Position numbers and translations under genes: made by a program
DNA from: Dehalococcoidia bacterium
Lineage (GTDB): Bacteria; Chloroflexota; Dehalococcoidia; Lucifugimonadales; Lucifugimonadaceae
Length of the DNA: 64,000 nt
Direction of reading: 5' to 3'
Assembly (NCBI GenBank): GCA_009693115.1
Contig: SHXW01000002.1
Span: forward strand, 62,001-126,000
Shown here: piece by piece, positions 1 through 8,196 of the stretch
Position numbering within the stretch: the stretch's first letter is position 1
Layout: each line of letters opens with the position of its first letter
The notes under the pieces: generated by a model
Told to the model about the DNA's origin: nothing
The model's database searches: none
Seen by the model: only the letters and a program-made list of their open reading frames with translations

Positions 1-439
1 GGCCGGGGCCATACCGCCTCTTGTGGGTTGGGCCGCGGCGACGGGGTCGCTAGCGCTGCCTGCCTGGTATCTCTTCGCCATCATCTTCTTCTGGACTCCG
101 CCGCACTTCTGGGCGCTCGCCATCGTGATACGCGACGACTACGCCCGCGCTGGCGTGCCGATGATGCCGGTGATAGAAGGCGAAGCGCGGACGCGGGTGC
201 AGATCGTGCTGTATTCAATCCTGCTCGCCGGCCTGGCCGTGCTGTTCGTCGTGGCGGACCCTGCGCTGGGGTTGGTTTACGGCGTGGGGGCAGCAGTCCT
301 GAGCGCGGGGCTGATTTACTTCGCCGTGCGCCTGCTGCGGGACGGCACGAAGGCGAGGGCGTGGGCCCTCTATCGCTTCTCTCTGATCTACCTGGCGCTG
401 CTGTTTGTCCTTGTGATGGTGGACGGAAGCGTCATTTGA
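1..439 (+). CDS. ctaB: Protoheme IX farnesyltransferase (heme O synthase), 3' part
   Basis: The C-terminal 145 residues of a UbiA-type prenyltransferase run off the left edge; the reading frame starts at base 2. The enzyme transfers a farnesyl group from FPP to heme b in the cytoplasmic membrane, giving heme O for haem-copper oxidases. The visible start (GAIPPLVGWAA) is the conserved segment before the second half of the protein, followed by PPHFWALAI, another family hallmark, and about four hydrophobic helices. The product would serve the cytochrome c oxidase encoded at 27.7-33.7 kb, although the two loci are not adjacent. The first aspartate-rich motif is outside the window, so the call rests on the C-terminal half only. 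Confidence 0.93.
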   Translation, partial: AGAIPPLVGWAAATGSLALPAWYLFAIIFFWTPPHFWALAIVIRDDYARAGVPMMPVIEGEARTRVQIVLYSILLAGLAVLFVVADPALGLVYGVGAAVLSAGLIYFAVRLLRDGTKARAWALYRFSLIYLALLFVLVMVDGSVI

Positions 440-665
440 CCTGCTGCACATGGCAGCAAGACTTGTCATGCTGAAACTGGTCGGCACCGGTTTGTTCGAG
501 CGCGGGCATTCCTTGCCAGGGAGCAGGGAATCGGCGTGACAGGCGAGCGAGCGATCTCCGCCCATGTCCCTCGGCGGCCTGACTGCGGCGGGCGGCCCTG
601 TCTGGGGATGTCGGACAGCCGCCGACGGCGAATGAAGCCGGCCAGTCTTAACCCAGTGACGCGAA

Positions 666-694
666 CAGGGGCCCGGGTTCAACCCGGGCCCCTG
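666..694. terminator. Strong GC hairpin in the ctaB/rplT convergent gap
   Basis: A 14-bp perfect inverted repeat (666-679 with 681-694) lies between the converging ends of ctaB and rplT. On the plus strand it is followed by GCATTT, a weak T-rich stretch. It probably serves as a bidirectional terminator. A second small hairpin (TGCTGAA/TTCAGCA, 739-757) sits directly behind the rplT stop. The rest of the 440-773 gap shows no gene. Confidence 0.6.
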
Positions 695-773
695 GCATTT
701 CAGACTGTTGAAAACCCGGCAGGCGCCTGCCGTGGCGATGCTGAAATCAGTTCAGCAGTCATCCGTGTGACTT

Positions 774-1133
774 CTAAGCGGTCAGTGCGGACTTCGCCGT
801 GGTCAGAACCTGGCCAAAGGCGACAGGCTCGCGGATGGCAAGTTCTGCCAGAGACTTGCGGTCGATCGTCACGCCGGCGAGCTTGAGCCCGTGTATGAGG
901 TCCCTGTATGTCATGCCGGCCGCTCGAGCCGCCGCGTTTATGCGGACGATGGCGAGCGAGCGCATGTCGCTCTTCTTCTCGCGGCGGTGGACTGTTGCAT
1001 AGTCCATCGCGTGCATGACGGCTTCGTGCGCGACCTTGTAGCGGCGGCTGCGTGACCCGATATAGCCGCTGGCGGCCTTCATTACTTTATTGTGCCGTCG
1101 GCGGGACTTTACTCCACCCTTTACCCTGGGCAT
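774..1133 (-). CDS. rplT: 50S ribosomal protein L20
   Basis: This is a full-length L20 of 119 residues. L20 binds 23S rRNA early in large-subunit assembly. The basic N-terminus (MPRVKGGV, then RRRHNKVMKAASGY) and the C-terminal block (MTYRDLIHGLKLAGVTIDRK) are diagnostic. It is the last gene of infC-rpmI-rplT, an order conserved across bacteria. The 118-bp spacer to rpmI is longer than usual and shows no clear structure, so internal regulation by L20 itself cannot be judged from sequence. Confidence 0.97.
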   Translation of the reverse strand: MPRVKGGVKSRRRHNKVMKAASGYIGSRSRRYKVAHEAVMHAMDYATVHRREKKSDMRSLAIVRINAAARAAGMTYRDLIHGLKLAGVTIDRKSLAELAIREPVAFGQVLTTAKSALTA

Positions 1134-1251
1134 TTCATCCTCCCGGATGTTTCCTTAAGAAGGCAGCGCTCGGGCGCGCCCTGTTCGGTACTGACCGTGT
1201 TTGCGAGCGTGAAGTTGCAGGCGGTTCGTCCTGCACGTGGGCCACTTCATA

Positions 1252-1449
1252 TCAGGCGTAGGGCATGAGGGCCTTGATGCGCCTGGCGAAGGATTTTGAG
1301 ACGCCTACTTTTCCGGCCAACTTGCTTTTCACGCGGTCGGACTTGCGACGGCGCAGGTGGCTTTTGGGCCCCTTCGTACGCAGGACCTTGCCCCCGGCGG
1401 TGATGTGGAACCGGCGCTTGGCACCGGAATGTGTCTTGATCTTCGGCAT
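1252..1449 (-). CDS. rpmI: 50S ribosomal protein L35
   Basis: A 65-residue, very basic protein beginning MPKIKTHSGAKRRFHITAGGK, the standard L35 N-terminus, and ending KALMPYA. It is a small large-subunit protein. It starts 6 nt after the infC stop codon, so it should be co-transcribed and translationally coupled with IF-3, as in most bacteria. Confidence 0.96.
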   Translation of the reverse strand: MPKIKTHSGAKRRFHITAGGKVLRTKGPKSHLRRRKSDRVKSKLAGKVGVSKSFARRIKALMPYA

Positions 1450-1455
1450 TTGCTT

Positions 1456-2187
1456 CTAATTTCCGCCGGGCTGTTGAGCCGGCACGCTTGTCTGTCTGGC
1501 ACCTGCCGCCCCTGCAGGCGTGGTAGGTGTGGGCACCGGGCCCGACTGTTGGGCCGGCCCGCTAGTCTGTCTGATGCCTGCCGCTCCGGCAGGTCTGGCA
1601 ACTGTAGGTGCCGGGCCAGACTGTTGGGTCGGTACCTCTGCCTGTCCGTCATCTGCCGCCCCGGGGGCCTTGATTGCAGCTGGCGACAGGATGATGCTCA
1701 GGGAACGCTGTTCCATTGTCGGTGGTTTTTCGAGTTTTGCCTTGGAGGCCACGCCCTCTGCCACCCTGCGAAGAACCCTTATCGCCAGTTCCGGGTGGGT
1801 TATCTGCCGACCTCTGAAGAATACAGCCACCCTTACTTTGGAGCCGTCATCCAGAAGCCCGCTTACCGAGCGGATTTTTGATTGTATGTCGTGTTCCGCG
1901 ATATTCGGGGTCAGGCGCACTTCGCGCATGTCGCTTGAGTGGACTTTCTGGGTCCGCCTGGCCTCGCGCGCCTTCTTGTCCTGAACAAACTGAAATTTTC
2001 CATAATCGAGGAGGCGGCAGACCGGAGGGGTCTGGTTCGGCGCCACCTCCACTAGGTCGAGCCCTTCCTGTTCGGCGAGGCGCAACGCGTCGTAGATCTG
2101 CATCACGACCGCGTCCGCGCCTTCGGTGCGAATGACACGCACAACGGTCGCCCTAATCTGGCGGTTGACCCGGTAATCTTTTGCTAT
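1456..2187 (-). CDS. infC: Translation initiation factor IF-3, probable ATA start and repeat-bearing C-terminal tail
   Basis: IF-3 binds the 30S subunit, blocks premature 50S joining and checks start codons. The conserved N-terminal segment (KDYRVNRQIRA) lies upstream of the first standard start codon, GTG at 2142. The frame is open upstream only to a stop at 2218-2220, with no ATG, GTG or TTG in between. The best start is ATA at 2185-2187, with GAAAGG ending 8 nt before it. This fits the known habit of infC of starting at a non-canonical codon that IF-3 itself discriminates against. The protein would be 243 aa, against about 180 for the family. The excess is a Pro/Ala/Gln-rich tail of about 70 residues with a 25-residue repeat. 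The IF-3 N domain (LAEQEGLDLVEVAP) and C domain (VRVAVFFRGRQ) are both intact. Confidence 0.93.
   Translation of the reverse strand: MAKDYRVNRQIRATVVRVIRTEGADAVVMQIYDALRLAEQEGLDLVEVAPNQTPPVCRLLDYGKFQFVQDKKAREARRTQKVHSSDMREVRLTPNIAEHDIQSKIRSVSGLLDDGSKVRVAVFFRGRQITHPELAIRVLRRVAEGVASKAKLEKPPTMEQRSLSIILSPAAIKAPGAADDGQAEVPTQQSGPAPTVARPAGAAGIRQTSGPAQQSGPVPTPTTPAGAAGARQTSVPAQQPGGN
1490..1639 (-). repeat. 75-bp tandem repeat inside infC
   Basis: Two imperfect 75-bp copies (1490-1564 and 1565-1639) encode a 25-residue unit of the form QQSGPxPTxxxPAGAAGxRQTS in the IF-3 tail, followed by degenerate partial copies. The period is an exact multiple of three, so copy-number change keeps the frame. Confidence 0.8.
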
Positions 2188-2482
2188 GCCGGAGACCTTT
2201 CGAGTTCGGCTCCGCGTTTACAGGCGAGCACACGCCCGCCCAGAACGGGGCCTGAAATTGCGCGAACCTCGAATATATCAGCCGCCGAGATTGAGCGTCA
2301 ACGAAACCCGGCGCAGCCTGCGCCCGGAGCACCGTGATGATGGGGGCGGCCTCGGCCCGGAACGGAGATACCATATACTGGGATTTGATCTTCTGGAACA
2401 CCTTTGGATATAGCGTGCACTTCGCCCGCGCGAAAGGTGCTGCAGACCCCAGGCTTTTATAGAGGGCTCACGGACAGCAAGA
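2188..2482. promoter_or_regulatory. Divergent control region between infC and ftsH
   Basis: About 295 bp separate the two diverging genes, so both promoters should lie here. I see no convincing -35/-10 pair and no conserved RNA leader. A stop codon in the infC frame at 2218-2220 bounds how far infC can extend upstream. Confidence 0.4.
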
Positions 2483-4408
2483 ATGCAAAACAACCGTTTT
2501 CTCCGCAATAGCCTCCTTTACCTTGTGATCGTGTTGGCCGCCTTCGGGATCTTCTACCTGTTCCTGAACAGCCCCGGGGATGTCAAGCCGATTTCCATCA
2601 GCGAGGTCGTTCAACTGGCCCGCAGCCCTGGATCGGACCCGGTGGTCATTGAGGTACGCGGGGACCTGCTGACCATCAAGGACCACAACAAGACGTACAG
2701 CTCCCGCAAGGAGCCAGGGTCGAGCCTGCTCCAGGTGATGACCCAGAGTGACGTTGACCCTGCGCGGTACGTGATTGATGTGAAGGGTTCGAGCGGGTTT
2801 TCGAGCGTCTTCTCAGTCCTGATCAATTTCCTGCCGCTCATCCTGTTCGGTGGCGTGCTCATCTTCATGATGAGGCAGGCGCAGGGCAGCAATAGCCAGA
2901 CCATGAGTTTTGGTCGGAGCCGGGCGCGCATGTTCGTGGGGACGAAGGCCACGGTGACGTTCTTTGATGTGGCGGGCGTACCGGAAGCCAAGCAGGAGTT
3001 GGAAGAGGTCGTAGAGTTTCTGAAGTACCCGGAACGGTTCCAGGCGCTCGGCGCGCGCATCCCGCGCGGCGTGCTGCTGGTGGGCCCGCCCGGTACGGGT
3101 AAGACACTCCTGGCGCGCGCTGTCGCCGGCGAGGCGGGTGTGCCGTTCTTCTCGATCTCTGGTTCCGAGTTTGTGGAAATGTTCGTGGGCGTGGGTGCGA
3201 GCCGTGTGCGCGACCTGTTCGACCAGGCGAAGCGCCACGCGCCTTGCATCATCTTCGTGGACGAGATTGACGCTGTCGGCCGGCACCGCGGCGCAGGTCT
3301 GGGTGGCGGGCACGATGAGCGCGAGCAGACGCTTAACCAGATCCTCGTCGAAATGGACGGGTTCGATACGTCCACCAATGTGATCGTGATAGCCGCGACG
3401 AACCGTCCTGACATCCTCGACCCCGCGCTCTTGCGCCCGGGCCGCTTCGACCGCCGGGTGATCCTGGACAACCCGGACATCCGCGGCCGGACAGCCATCT
3501 TGGACGTCCACTCGAAGGGCAAGCCGATAGACAAGGACGTTGATCTGGCGAGGATCGCCAAGCAGACGCCGGGCTTCTCCGGCGCAGACCTTGCGAACCT
3601 GATCAATGAGGCCGCCATCCTGGCTGCGCGGCGCGGCAAAAAGTCGATAGCGTTCGACGAGATAGCCGAGGCCATTGACCGCGTCGTGGCAGGCCCGGCT
3701 CGCAAGAGCCGCGTGATCACGCCACGCGAACGCGAAATGACTGCGTACCACGAAGCGGGCCACGCTCTGGTCGCCTACCACACGCCGGGTGCGGACATGG
3801 TCTGGAAGATCTCGATAGTGTCCCGCGGGCAGATGGGCGGCTACACCCGCTACCTGCCAGAGGAGGACCGTTACCTCCAGACGCGGAAGCAGTTCGAGGC
3901 GATGCTTGCCACTGCCATGGGTGGGCGCTCCGCAGAGTTTTTGAAATTCAACGAGTTCACGACGGGCGCCTCCAACGATATAGAGGTGGCTACCCGCATA
4001 GCGCGCCAGATGGTGACGCGCTACGGCATGAGTGACAAGCTCGGCCCGCGTACCTTCGGCAAGAGGCAGGAGACGATCTTCCTGGGCCGCGAGATGTCAG
4101 AAGAGCGCGACTATTCGTTCAAGACCGAAAACGTCATTGACGCCGAGGTTGACCGCCTGCTTGACGAGGGCAAGCAGAACGCCGGACGCATCCTGTCTAT
4201 GCACATTGACCAGTTGGACAGGATTGCTGCCTACCTGCTTGAGAACGAGACGGTTGAGGGCGACGAAATGAAGGCGCTGGTGGAAGGCAGGATCCCTTCG
4301 CCGGCCCGTTCGTCTGCCCCGGCGACCACACCGCCGCCCGCCGCCGCGTCGTCCGTGCCGGAGCCGAAGCCGCCCATGGTGGCAGGCCCTGAGCCACAAA
4401 CGCTGTGA
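2483..4408 (+). CDS. ftsH: ATP-dependent zinc metalloprotease FtsH
   Basis: Membrane-bound AAA+ protease of 641 residues that degrades unassembled membrane proteins and regulatory proteins. Order of parts: first transmembrane helix (about 11-29), small extracytoplasmic domain, second helix (about 109-130), AAA module with Walker A GPPGTGKT (201-208), Walker B IIFVDEID (256-263) and the second region of homology [20 protein letters not shown] (305-324). The M41 protease domain carries the zinc motif HEAGH (423-427). The tail after about residue 605 is Pro/Ala-rich and disordered, as is common for FtsH. Length and motifs are normal. The ATG at 2483 is preceded only by a weak Shine-Dalgarno sequence. 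Confidence 0.97.
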   Translation: MQNNRFLRNSLLYLVIVLAAFGIFYLFLNSPGDVKPISISEVVQLARSPGSDPVVIEVRGDLLTIKDHNKTYSSRKEPGSSLLQVMTQSDVDPARYVIDVKGSSGFSSVFSVLINFLPLILFGGVLIFMMRQAQGSNSQTMSFGRSRARMFVGTKATVTFFDVAGVPEAKQELEEVVEFLKYPERFQALGARIPRGVLLVGPPGTGKTLLARAVAGEAGVPFFSISGSEFVEMFVGVGASRVRDLFDQAKRHAPCIIFVDEIDAVGRHRGAGLGGGHDEREQTLNQILVEMDGFDTSTNVIVIAATNRPDILDPALLRPGRFDRRVILDNPDIRGRTAILDVHSKGKPIDKDVDLARIAKQTPGFSGADLANLINEAAILAARRGKKSIAFDEIAEAIDRVVAGPARKSRVITPREREMTAYHEAGHALVAYHTPGADMVWKISIVSRGQMGGYTRYLPEEDRYLQTRKQFEAMLATAMGGRSAEFLKFNEFTTGASNDIEVATRIARQMVTRYGMSDKLGPRTFGKRQETIFLGREMSEERDYSFKTENVIDAEVDRLLDEGKQNAGRILSMHIDQLDRIAAYLLENETVEGDEMKALVEGRIPSPARSSAPATTPPPAAASSVPEPKPPMVAGPEPQTL

Positions 4409-4452
4409 CGCCTGCTCCCGGCGCGTTCACGCATTGATTGAAAGGCGCCTGT

Positions 4453-4489
4453 CACCGGCCCGCCCAGTGTTCATCGGGGCGGGCCGGTG
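4453..4489 (+). terminator. 13-bp hairpin after ftsH
   Basis: A perfect 13-bp stem (4453-4465 with 4477-4489) encloses an 11-nt loop just downstream of ftsH. There is no T tract, so it may be a factor-assisted or imperfect terminator. It covers the GTG at 4487, which argues that the next gene starts at the downstream ATG instead. Confidence 0.6.
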
Positions 4490-4504
4490 CGCGCAGATGA
4501 CGCG

Positions 4505-5215
4505 ATGATGGAACATTCTCGAGTTCCGTTTGTCCCATGGAAGCCGTCGGATGTTCTGTGGGCGGTCGCGCCCCTGGTCGCCCTGGTCGTGTACGGGCTG
4601 GTCGCTGGTGGCAGAGGGCAGGACCGGGCTTCCACAGTGGTAACGGTAGTGGCGATTGTCTTGCAGGGTGTCCTCTTCCTGGCGATCGCTGCGGGTTTTT
4701 CGATAGTCAGGTACAAAGCCCGGATTGGTGATCTGGGGTTGCGGCGCCCTTCATTTCCGCGTGCATATTCCTATGCCCTCAAAGCCTGGGCGCTGGCCCT
4801 GGGCGCGGTCATCGCCTACTCGCTTCTGGTCACGCAGTTCGGCATCAGCTTTTTGGAACCGCCTGCCACAGCTGACGAGTTGATCGACAGCACCGGCGGA
4901 TTTGTGATCGCCTGGGTGCTCGCCGGTTTGTGGGCGCCGCTGACGGAGGAGATTTTCTTCCGGGGGTTTGTGCTTCCGGGGCTGGTCCACAAATATGGCA
5001 TCGGCATCGGTGTGGTCATGGTGAGCGGTGTATTCGCCCTGGTGCACGTACAGCCCGGCACGGCCGGGGCCGTCGTGCCAACGTTCGCGCTGGGAGTGGC
5101 GCTGGCGATGGCTTATGTACGTAGCGGGTCCCTGCTGCCATGTGTGTTCATCCACGCGCTTCACAATACTGTTGCTATCCTTCTCGCCCGGTATGCCGGT
5201 GGTCTGAACGTCTGA
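4505..5215 (+). CDS. CPBP-family (CAAX-type) intramembrane metalloprotease
   Basis: A polytopic membrane protein of about 236 residues with six or more hydrophobic segments. The CPBP/Abi glutamate motif EEIFFRG is present, followed by the two histidine motifs (LVHVQPG and FIHALHN) that complete the metal-dependent site of this family. Bacterial members are used in bacteriocin immunity, processing of membrane peptides or signalling; the substrate cannot be inferred here. ATG at 4505 (or 4508) is preferred over GTG at 4487 because the latter lies inside a terminator-like hairpin. The gene stands alone between ftsH and trpA. Confidence 0.85.
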   Translation: MMEHSRVPFVPWKPSDVLWAVAPLVALVVYGLVAGGRGQDRASTVVTVVAIVLQGVLFLAIAAGFSIVRYKARIGDLGLRRPSFPRAYSYALKAWALALGAVIAYSLLVTQFGISFLEPPATADELIDSTGGFVIAWVLAGLWAPLTEEIFFRGFVLPGLVHKYGIGIGVVMVSGVFALVHVQPGTAGAVVPTFALGVALAMAYVRSGSLLPCVFIHALHNTVAILLARYAGGLNV

Positions 5216-5330
5216 GGTGTTCAGGCCTCGCACAGGTCCTTGAACACGAGCGTCAATCCGATCCCGGCCCGTCGGGAGAAGACGGATATTTCAAACTAGG
5301 ATTCCATGGCGGCAAGGGGCGCTGATACCG

Positions 5331-6146
5331 ATGGCAGACAGGACAAGACAGGCATTTGAAAAGGCGAAGGCACAGGGACGTATTGCGCTCGCGCCCTTTG
5401 TGACCGTCGGATACCCATCCCCTGCGGCGACCCCGGGCATCGTGAAGGCCATAGTCGAAGCCGGTGCTGATGTGGTGGAATTGGGGGTGCCGTTCAGCGA
5501 CCCTCTGGCTGAGGGGCCGACGATCCAGAAGTCGAGCTTCGCCGCGCTGGAACAGGGCGTGACGCCGCAGGTGTGCATAGACATCGCTGCTGGCCTGCGC
5601 AGGGACGGCGTCAAGACGCCGTTCATCTTCATGGGCTACTACAATCCGGTGCTCGCCTTCGGCATGGAACGGTTCTGCGACAGGGCGGCCGCAGCAGGCG
5701 TGGACGGGCTGATTGTGGCAGACCTGCCGCCAGAGGAGGCCGGGCCGCTGACGGATATCGCGGACAGGAGGGGCCTCATCGTCGTGCCGCTGTTGGCGCT
5801 CACTTCGACCGATGAGCGCATCGCCCTGGGGTGCAGGCGCGCCGGCGGGTTCGTCTATTGCGTGAGTGTGCTGGGTGTGACGGGAGCGCGGACGGCGATG
5901 TCTGAACGGGTACGCGGGCTTGCGGGCAAGGTGCGGGCGCACACCGCCCTGCCGGTGGGGGTCGGGTTCGGAATCTCCAAGCCCCAGCATGTGGCGGATG
6001 TGGCCATGTTCGCAGATGGCGCGATCGTAGGGAGCGCGCTGATAGATGCAATAAGCGCCGGGCCGGAGAGCGGCGCGGCAGAGCGGGCGGGAGCGTTCAT
6101 CAGGTCACTAGCATCGGGAACGAAGAGGATTGGGGCCTCAAAGTGA
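5331..6146 (+). CDS. trpA: Tryptophan synthase alpha subunit
   Basis: Cleaves indole-3-glycerol phosphate to indole and glyceraldehyde 3-phosphate, normally in complex with TrpB. The 271-residue TIM barrel carries the TrpA signature VELGVPFSDPLAEGPTIQ. The catalytic glutamate of the ELG motif is residue 50. The position matching the second catalytic acid of the E. coli enzyme (Asp60, usually in a PLADG context) is Glu61 here, a conservative change. No trpB is adjacent or elsewhere in the window, and the rest of the trp genes lie near 38-46 kb. The gene is followed by aroH and a DAHP synthase, forming a small aromatic cluster. Confidence 0.96.
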   Translation: MADRTRQAFEKAKAQGRIALAPFVTVGYPSPAATPGIVKAIVEAGADVVELGVPFSDPLAEGPTIQKSSFAALEQGVTPQVCIDIAAGLRRDGVKTPFIFMGYYNPVLAFGMERFCDRAAAAGVDGLIVADLPPEEAGPLTDIADRRGLIVVPLLALTSTDERIALGCRRAGGFVYCVSVLGVTGARTAMSERVRGLAGKVRAHTALPVGVGFGISKPQHVADVAMFADGAIVGSALIDAISAGPESGAAERAGAFIRSLASGTKRIGASK

Positions 6147-6252
6147 CAGCTTCCGGTAACATCTCCGGGTTATGCGGCCCTGTCTTTGTCTCCTTGTCCG
6201 CCAGATTTGAATGGACAGAGTGCCCGTTGTGTCTTCACTAATAAACCTGGCT

Positions 6253-6271
6253 CCCCTCTCGCGGAGAGGGG
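6253..6271. repeat. Short palindrome of the CCCTCTC/GAGAGGG family
   Basis: An 8-bp perfect stem with a 3-nt loop lies between trpA and aroH, one of many copies in the window's gaps. It lies upstream of the AroH homology, so the longer frame open from 6186 is probably not translated. Confidence 0.6.
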
Positions 6272-6305
6272 GCGCCTTCCGAAAGTTGTACTCAGCACCT
6301 TGGGC

Positions 6306-6686
6306 ATGATGAGAGTCAGAGGCGTAAGAGGAGCGACGACGGCCGGCGCGAATGAGCGCGGGGCAATCATTGATGCCACCGAAGAGTTACTGCGGAAGAT
6401 GGTGGATGAGAACGGGATAGACCCCGAAGACCTGGCAGCGGTGCAGTTCACGACCAGCCCGGACCTGGTTGCAGAGTTCCCTGCGGTGGCGGCGCGCGAG
6501 AGGCTCGGTTGGGTCTATGTGCCGCTGCTGAACAGCCACGAGATGTTCGTGCCGCATGCCCAGGCGCGCTGCATACGGGCGCTGATGCTCTGGAACACCG
6601 AGAAGTCGCAACGCGAAGTCCGTCACGTATACTTGCGGGACGCGGTAAACCTCCGCAAAGACCTGCCCAACACGGCGAAACATTGA
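6306..6686 (+). CDS. aroH: Chorismate mutase, AroH type
   Basis: Converts chorismate to prephenate for phenylalanine and tyrosine synthesis. The 126-residue product aligns from its first residues with monofunctional Bacillus-type AroH: RGVRGATT at the N-terminus (catalytic Arg7 region), PDLVAEFPA, then a SHEM glutamate (Glu78 equivalent), RCIRALM (Arg90 equivalent) and RHVYLRDAVNLR with the Tyr108 equivalent. The frame is open upstream to 6186, but that part is a repeat-bearing spacer, so ATG at 6306 or 6309 is the start. Sitting between trpA and the DAHP synthase, it completes a set acting around the chorismate branch point. Confidence 0.93.
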   Translation: MMRVRGVRGATTAGANERGAIIDATEELLRKMVDENGIDPEDLAAVQFTTSPDLVAEFPAVAARERLGWVYVPLLNSHEMFVPHAQARCIRALMLWNTEKSQREVRHVYLRDAVNLRKDLPNTAKH

Positions 6687-7029
6687 TGATACCGAGCAGA
6701 GCGAATACGCCCCTGGCACCCAGTTCATCTGGGTCCCCGTCCTTTTCGTGGAGCGGGTTATCTTCGTGTCAGGGAGAGGGACAGGGCGCAGTCAGGCCCG
6801 TCGCCCGCGGCGCGCACTCTTCGCCGGTTTTCTCCTTTACGTGCGGGCGTCTGTATAGCAGCTATACGAGCTAGCTGCGCAGGCGTCCGTCTCATCGCCG
6901 ATCCACGCAGCGTGTTCCTACTTTGATTCCCCGCGGCCTGTGTCCCTGCTCAACATCCACAGGATTTTGCGGAAACCGGCAAGACCGTGGCTTGAACCGC
7001 CCGGACCATGTAGAGGTAGCCTTACAGCC
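6687..7029 (+). promoter_or_regulatory. Leader region of the DAHP synthase gene with overlapping inverted repeats
   Basis: This 343-bp gap holds no gene. It contains GTATAGC-A-GCTATAC (6853-6867), a perfect 7-bp inverted repeat. Overlapping it is a mutually exclusive hairpin GCAGCTA/TAGCTGC (6858-6878). They could form an operator or a switching leader for the downstream gene. No T-box consensus or leader peptide is visible, so the regulatory role is only a suggestion. Confidence 0.35.
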
Positions 7030-8115
7030 ATGAAACAGACATCCAACCTCCATATAGAGTCAATGGTCCCCCTTGAGCCGCCGGACGCCTTTGTGAAGCG
7101 CATCCCGATCACAGACTCCGTCGCGGAAGTGGTCTACAACAGCCGCGAGGACATCAAAAAGATCGTCAGCGGCCGGGACAGCCGGCTGCTCATGCTTGTC
7201 GGTCCGTGCTCGATCCATGACGAGAAGGCCGGGCTTGAGTATGCAGGCCGCCTCGCGCGTCTGGCTGACAGGGTCCGTGACCGTGTGATGATCGTCATGC
7301 GCGTGTACTTTGAAAAGCCTCGCACGACCGTCGGCTGGAAGGGGTTCATCAACGACCCCCACCTGAACGGCTCCTTTGACATGGCGACGGGCCTTGAGCG
7401 GGGGCGGAAGTTTCTGTTGAACGTGCTGCAGACGGGCCTGCCTGCGGCGACAGAGTGGCTTGATCCGGTCACGCCGCAGTACCTTGCAGACGTAATTTCA
7501 TGGGGTGCGGTGGGCGCCCGTACGGTCGAAAGCCAGACGCACCGTGAACTGGCCTCTGGGCTGAGCATGCCGATCGGTTTCAAGAACGGCACTGGCGGGA
7601 CGCTGCATTCGATCCAGATCGCTGCTGACGCCATAGTGTCATCGCGCGCAGCGCACACTTTCCTCTCTGTGGACGGTTACGGACGTGTCTGCATCATCAA
7701 GACGACTGGCAACCCGGACGGGCACATCATCCTGCGTGGCGGCGTCAATGGCCCGAACTACGGCGCCGAGCATGTAGGGAACGCAGTTGAGCGCATGAAA
7801 AAGGCGGGGCTCCAGCCGTCTGTCGTGGTTGACTGCTCCCACGGGAACTCCGGCAAGGACCACCGCAACCAGCCGGTCGTGTTCCGCAACGTGATGGGGC
7901 AGAGGCTTGGAGGCAACACGAACATCACTGGCATGATGCTGGAGAGCCACCTGTTCGAGGGTAGCCAGAAGCTCGGCGCCGACCCGTCGCAGCTGAAGTA
8001 CGGCGTATCGATCACCGACGCCTGCGTCGACTGGGAGACGACAGAGGAACTGATGCTGGAGGCGTATCACGGCCTGAAACAGCCCCGGCCAGCCGCAGCC
8101 CCTGCCCGCGCATGA
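7030..8115 (+). CDS. aroF: 3-deoxy-7-phosphoheptulonate (DAHP) synthase, class I
   Basis: First enzyme of the shikimate pathway, condensing phosphoenolpyruvate with erythrose 4-phosphate. The 361-residue protein is the long class I-alpha (AroF/G/H) form. Seen are the LMLVGPCSIHD motif, the MRVYFEKPRTTVGWKG block, the GFKNGTGG substrate loop and the metal-ligand segment VVDCSHGNSGKDH. The frame opens at 6940, but ATG at 7030 matches the family N-terminus. Class I-alpha enzymes are usually feedback-controlled by a single aromatic amino acid; which one applies here cannot be read from sequence. It follows trpA and aroH. Confidence 0.93.
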   Translation: MKQTSNLHIESMVPLEPPDAFVKRIPITDSVAEVVYNSREDIKKIVSGRDSRLLMLVGPCSIHDEKAGLEYAGRLARLADRVRDRVMIVMRVYFEKPRTTVGWKGFINDPHLNGSFDMATGLERGRKFLLNVLQTGLPAATEWLDPVTPQYLADVISWGAVGARTVESQTHRELASGLSMPIGFKNGTGGTLHSIQIAADAIVSSRAAHTFLSVDGYGRVCIIKTTGNPDGHIILRGGVNGPNYGAEHVGNAVERMKKAGLQPSVVVDCSHGNSGKDHRNQPVVFRNVMGQRLGGNTNITGMMLESHLFEGSQKLGADPSQLKYGVSITDACVDWETTEELMLEAYHGLKQPRPAAAPARA

Positions 8116-8146
8116 CCGGGGACGCAGACTAATCAGACAACTTCCG

Positions 8147-8178
8147 CAGGGGCGTCCCGGTCTATCGGGACGCCCCTG
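8147..8178 (+). terminator. 13-bp hairpin between the DAHP synthase gene and ribF
   Basis: A perfect 13-bp stem (8147-8159 with 8166-8178) and a 6-nt loop, without a T tract. It separates the aromatic cluster from ribF and probably ends the upstream transcript. Confidence 0.55.
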
Positions 8179-8196
8179 TCGCGCTGAGAGTCCACT

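Noticed and set aside
671-694. T-arm-like GGGTTCAACCC suggesting a tRNA
   Set aside because: The stem continues for 14 bp, and no acceptor, D or anticodon arms can be built around it. It is better explained as a terminator hairpin.
2611-3720. Long minus-strand ORF inside ftsH
   Set aside because: It is fully antisense to the conserved AAA domain of ftsH and has no recognisable motifs.
8116-8196. FMN riboswitch before ribF
   Set aside because: The 81-bp gap holds only a terminator-type hairpin, with none of the conserved RFN sequence elements.
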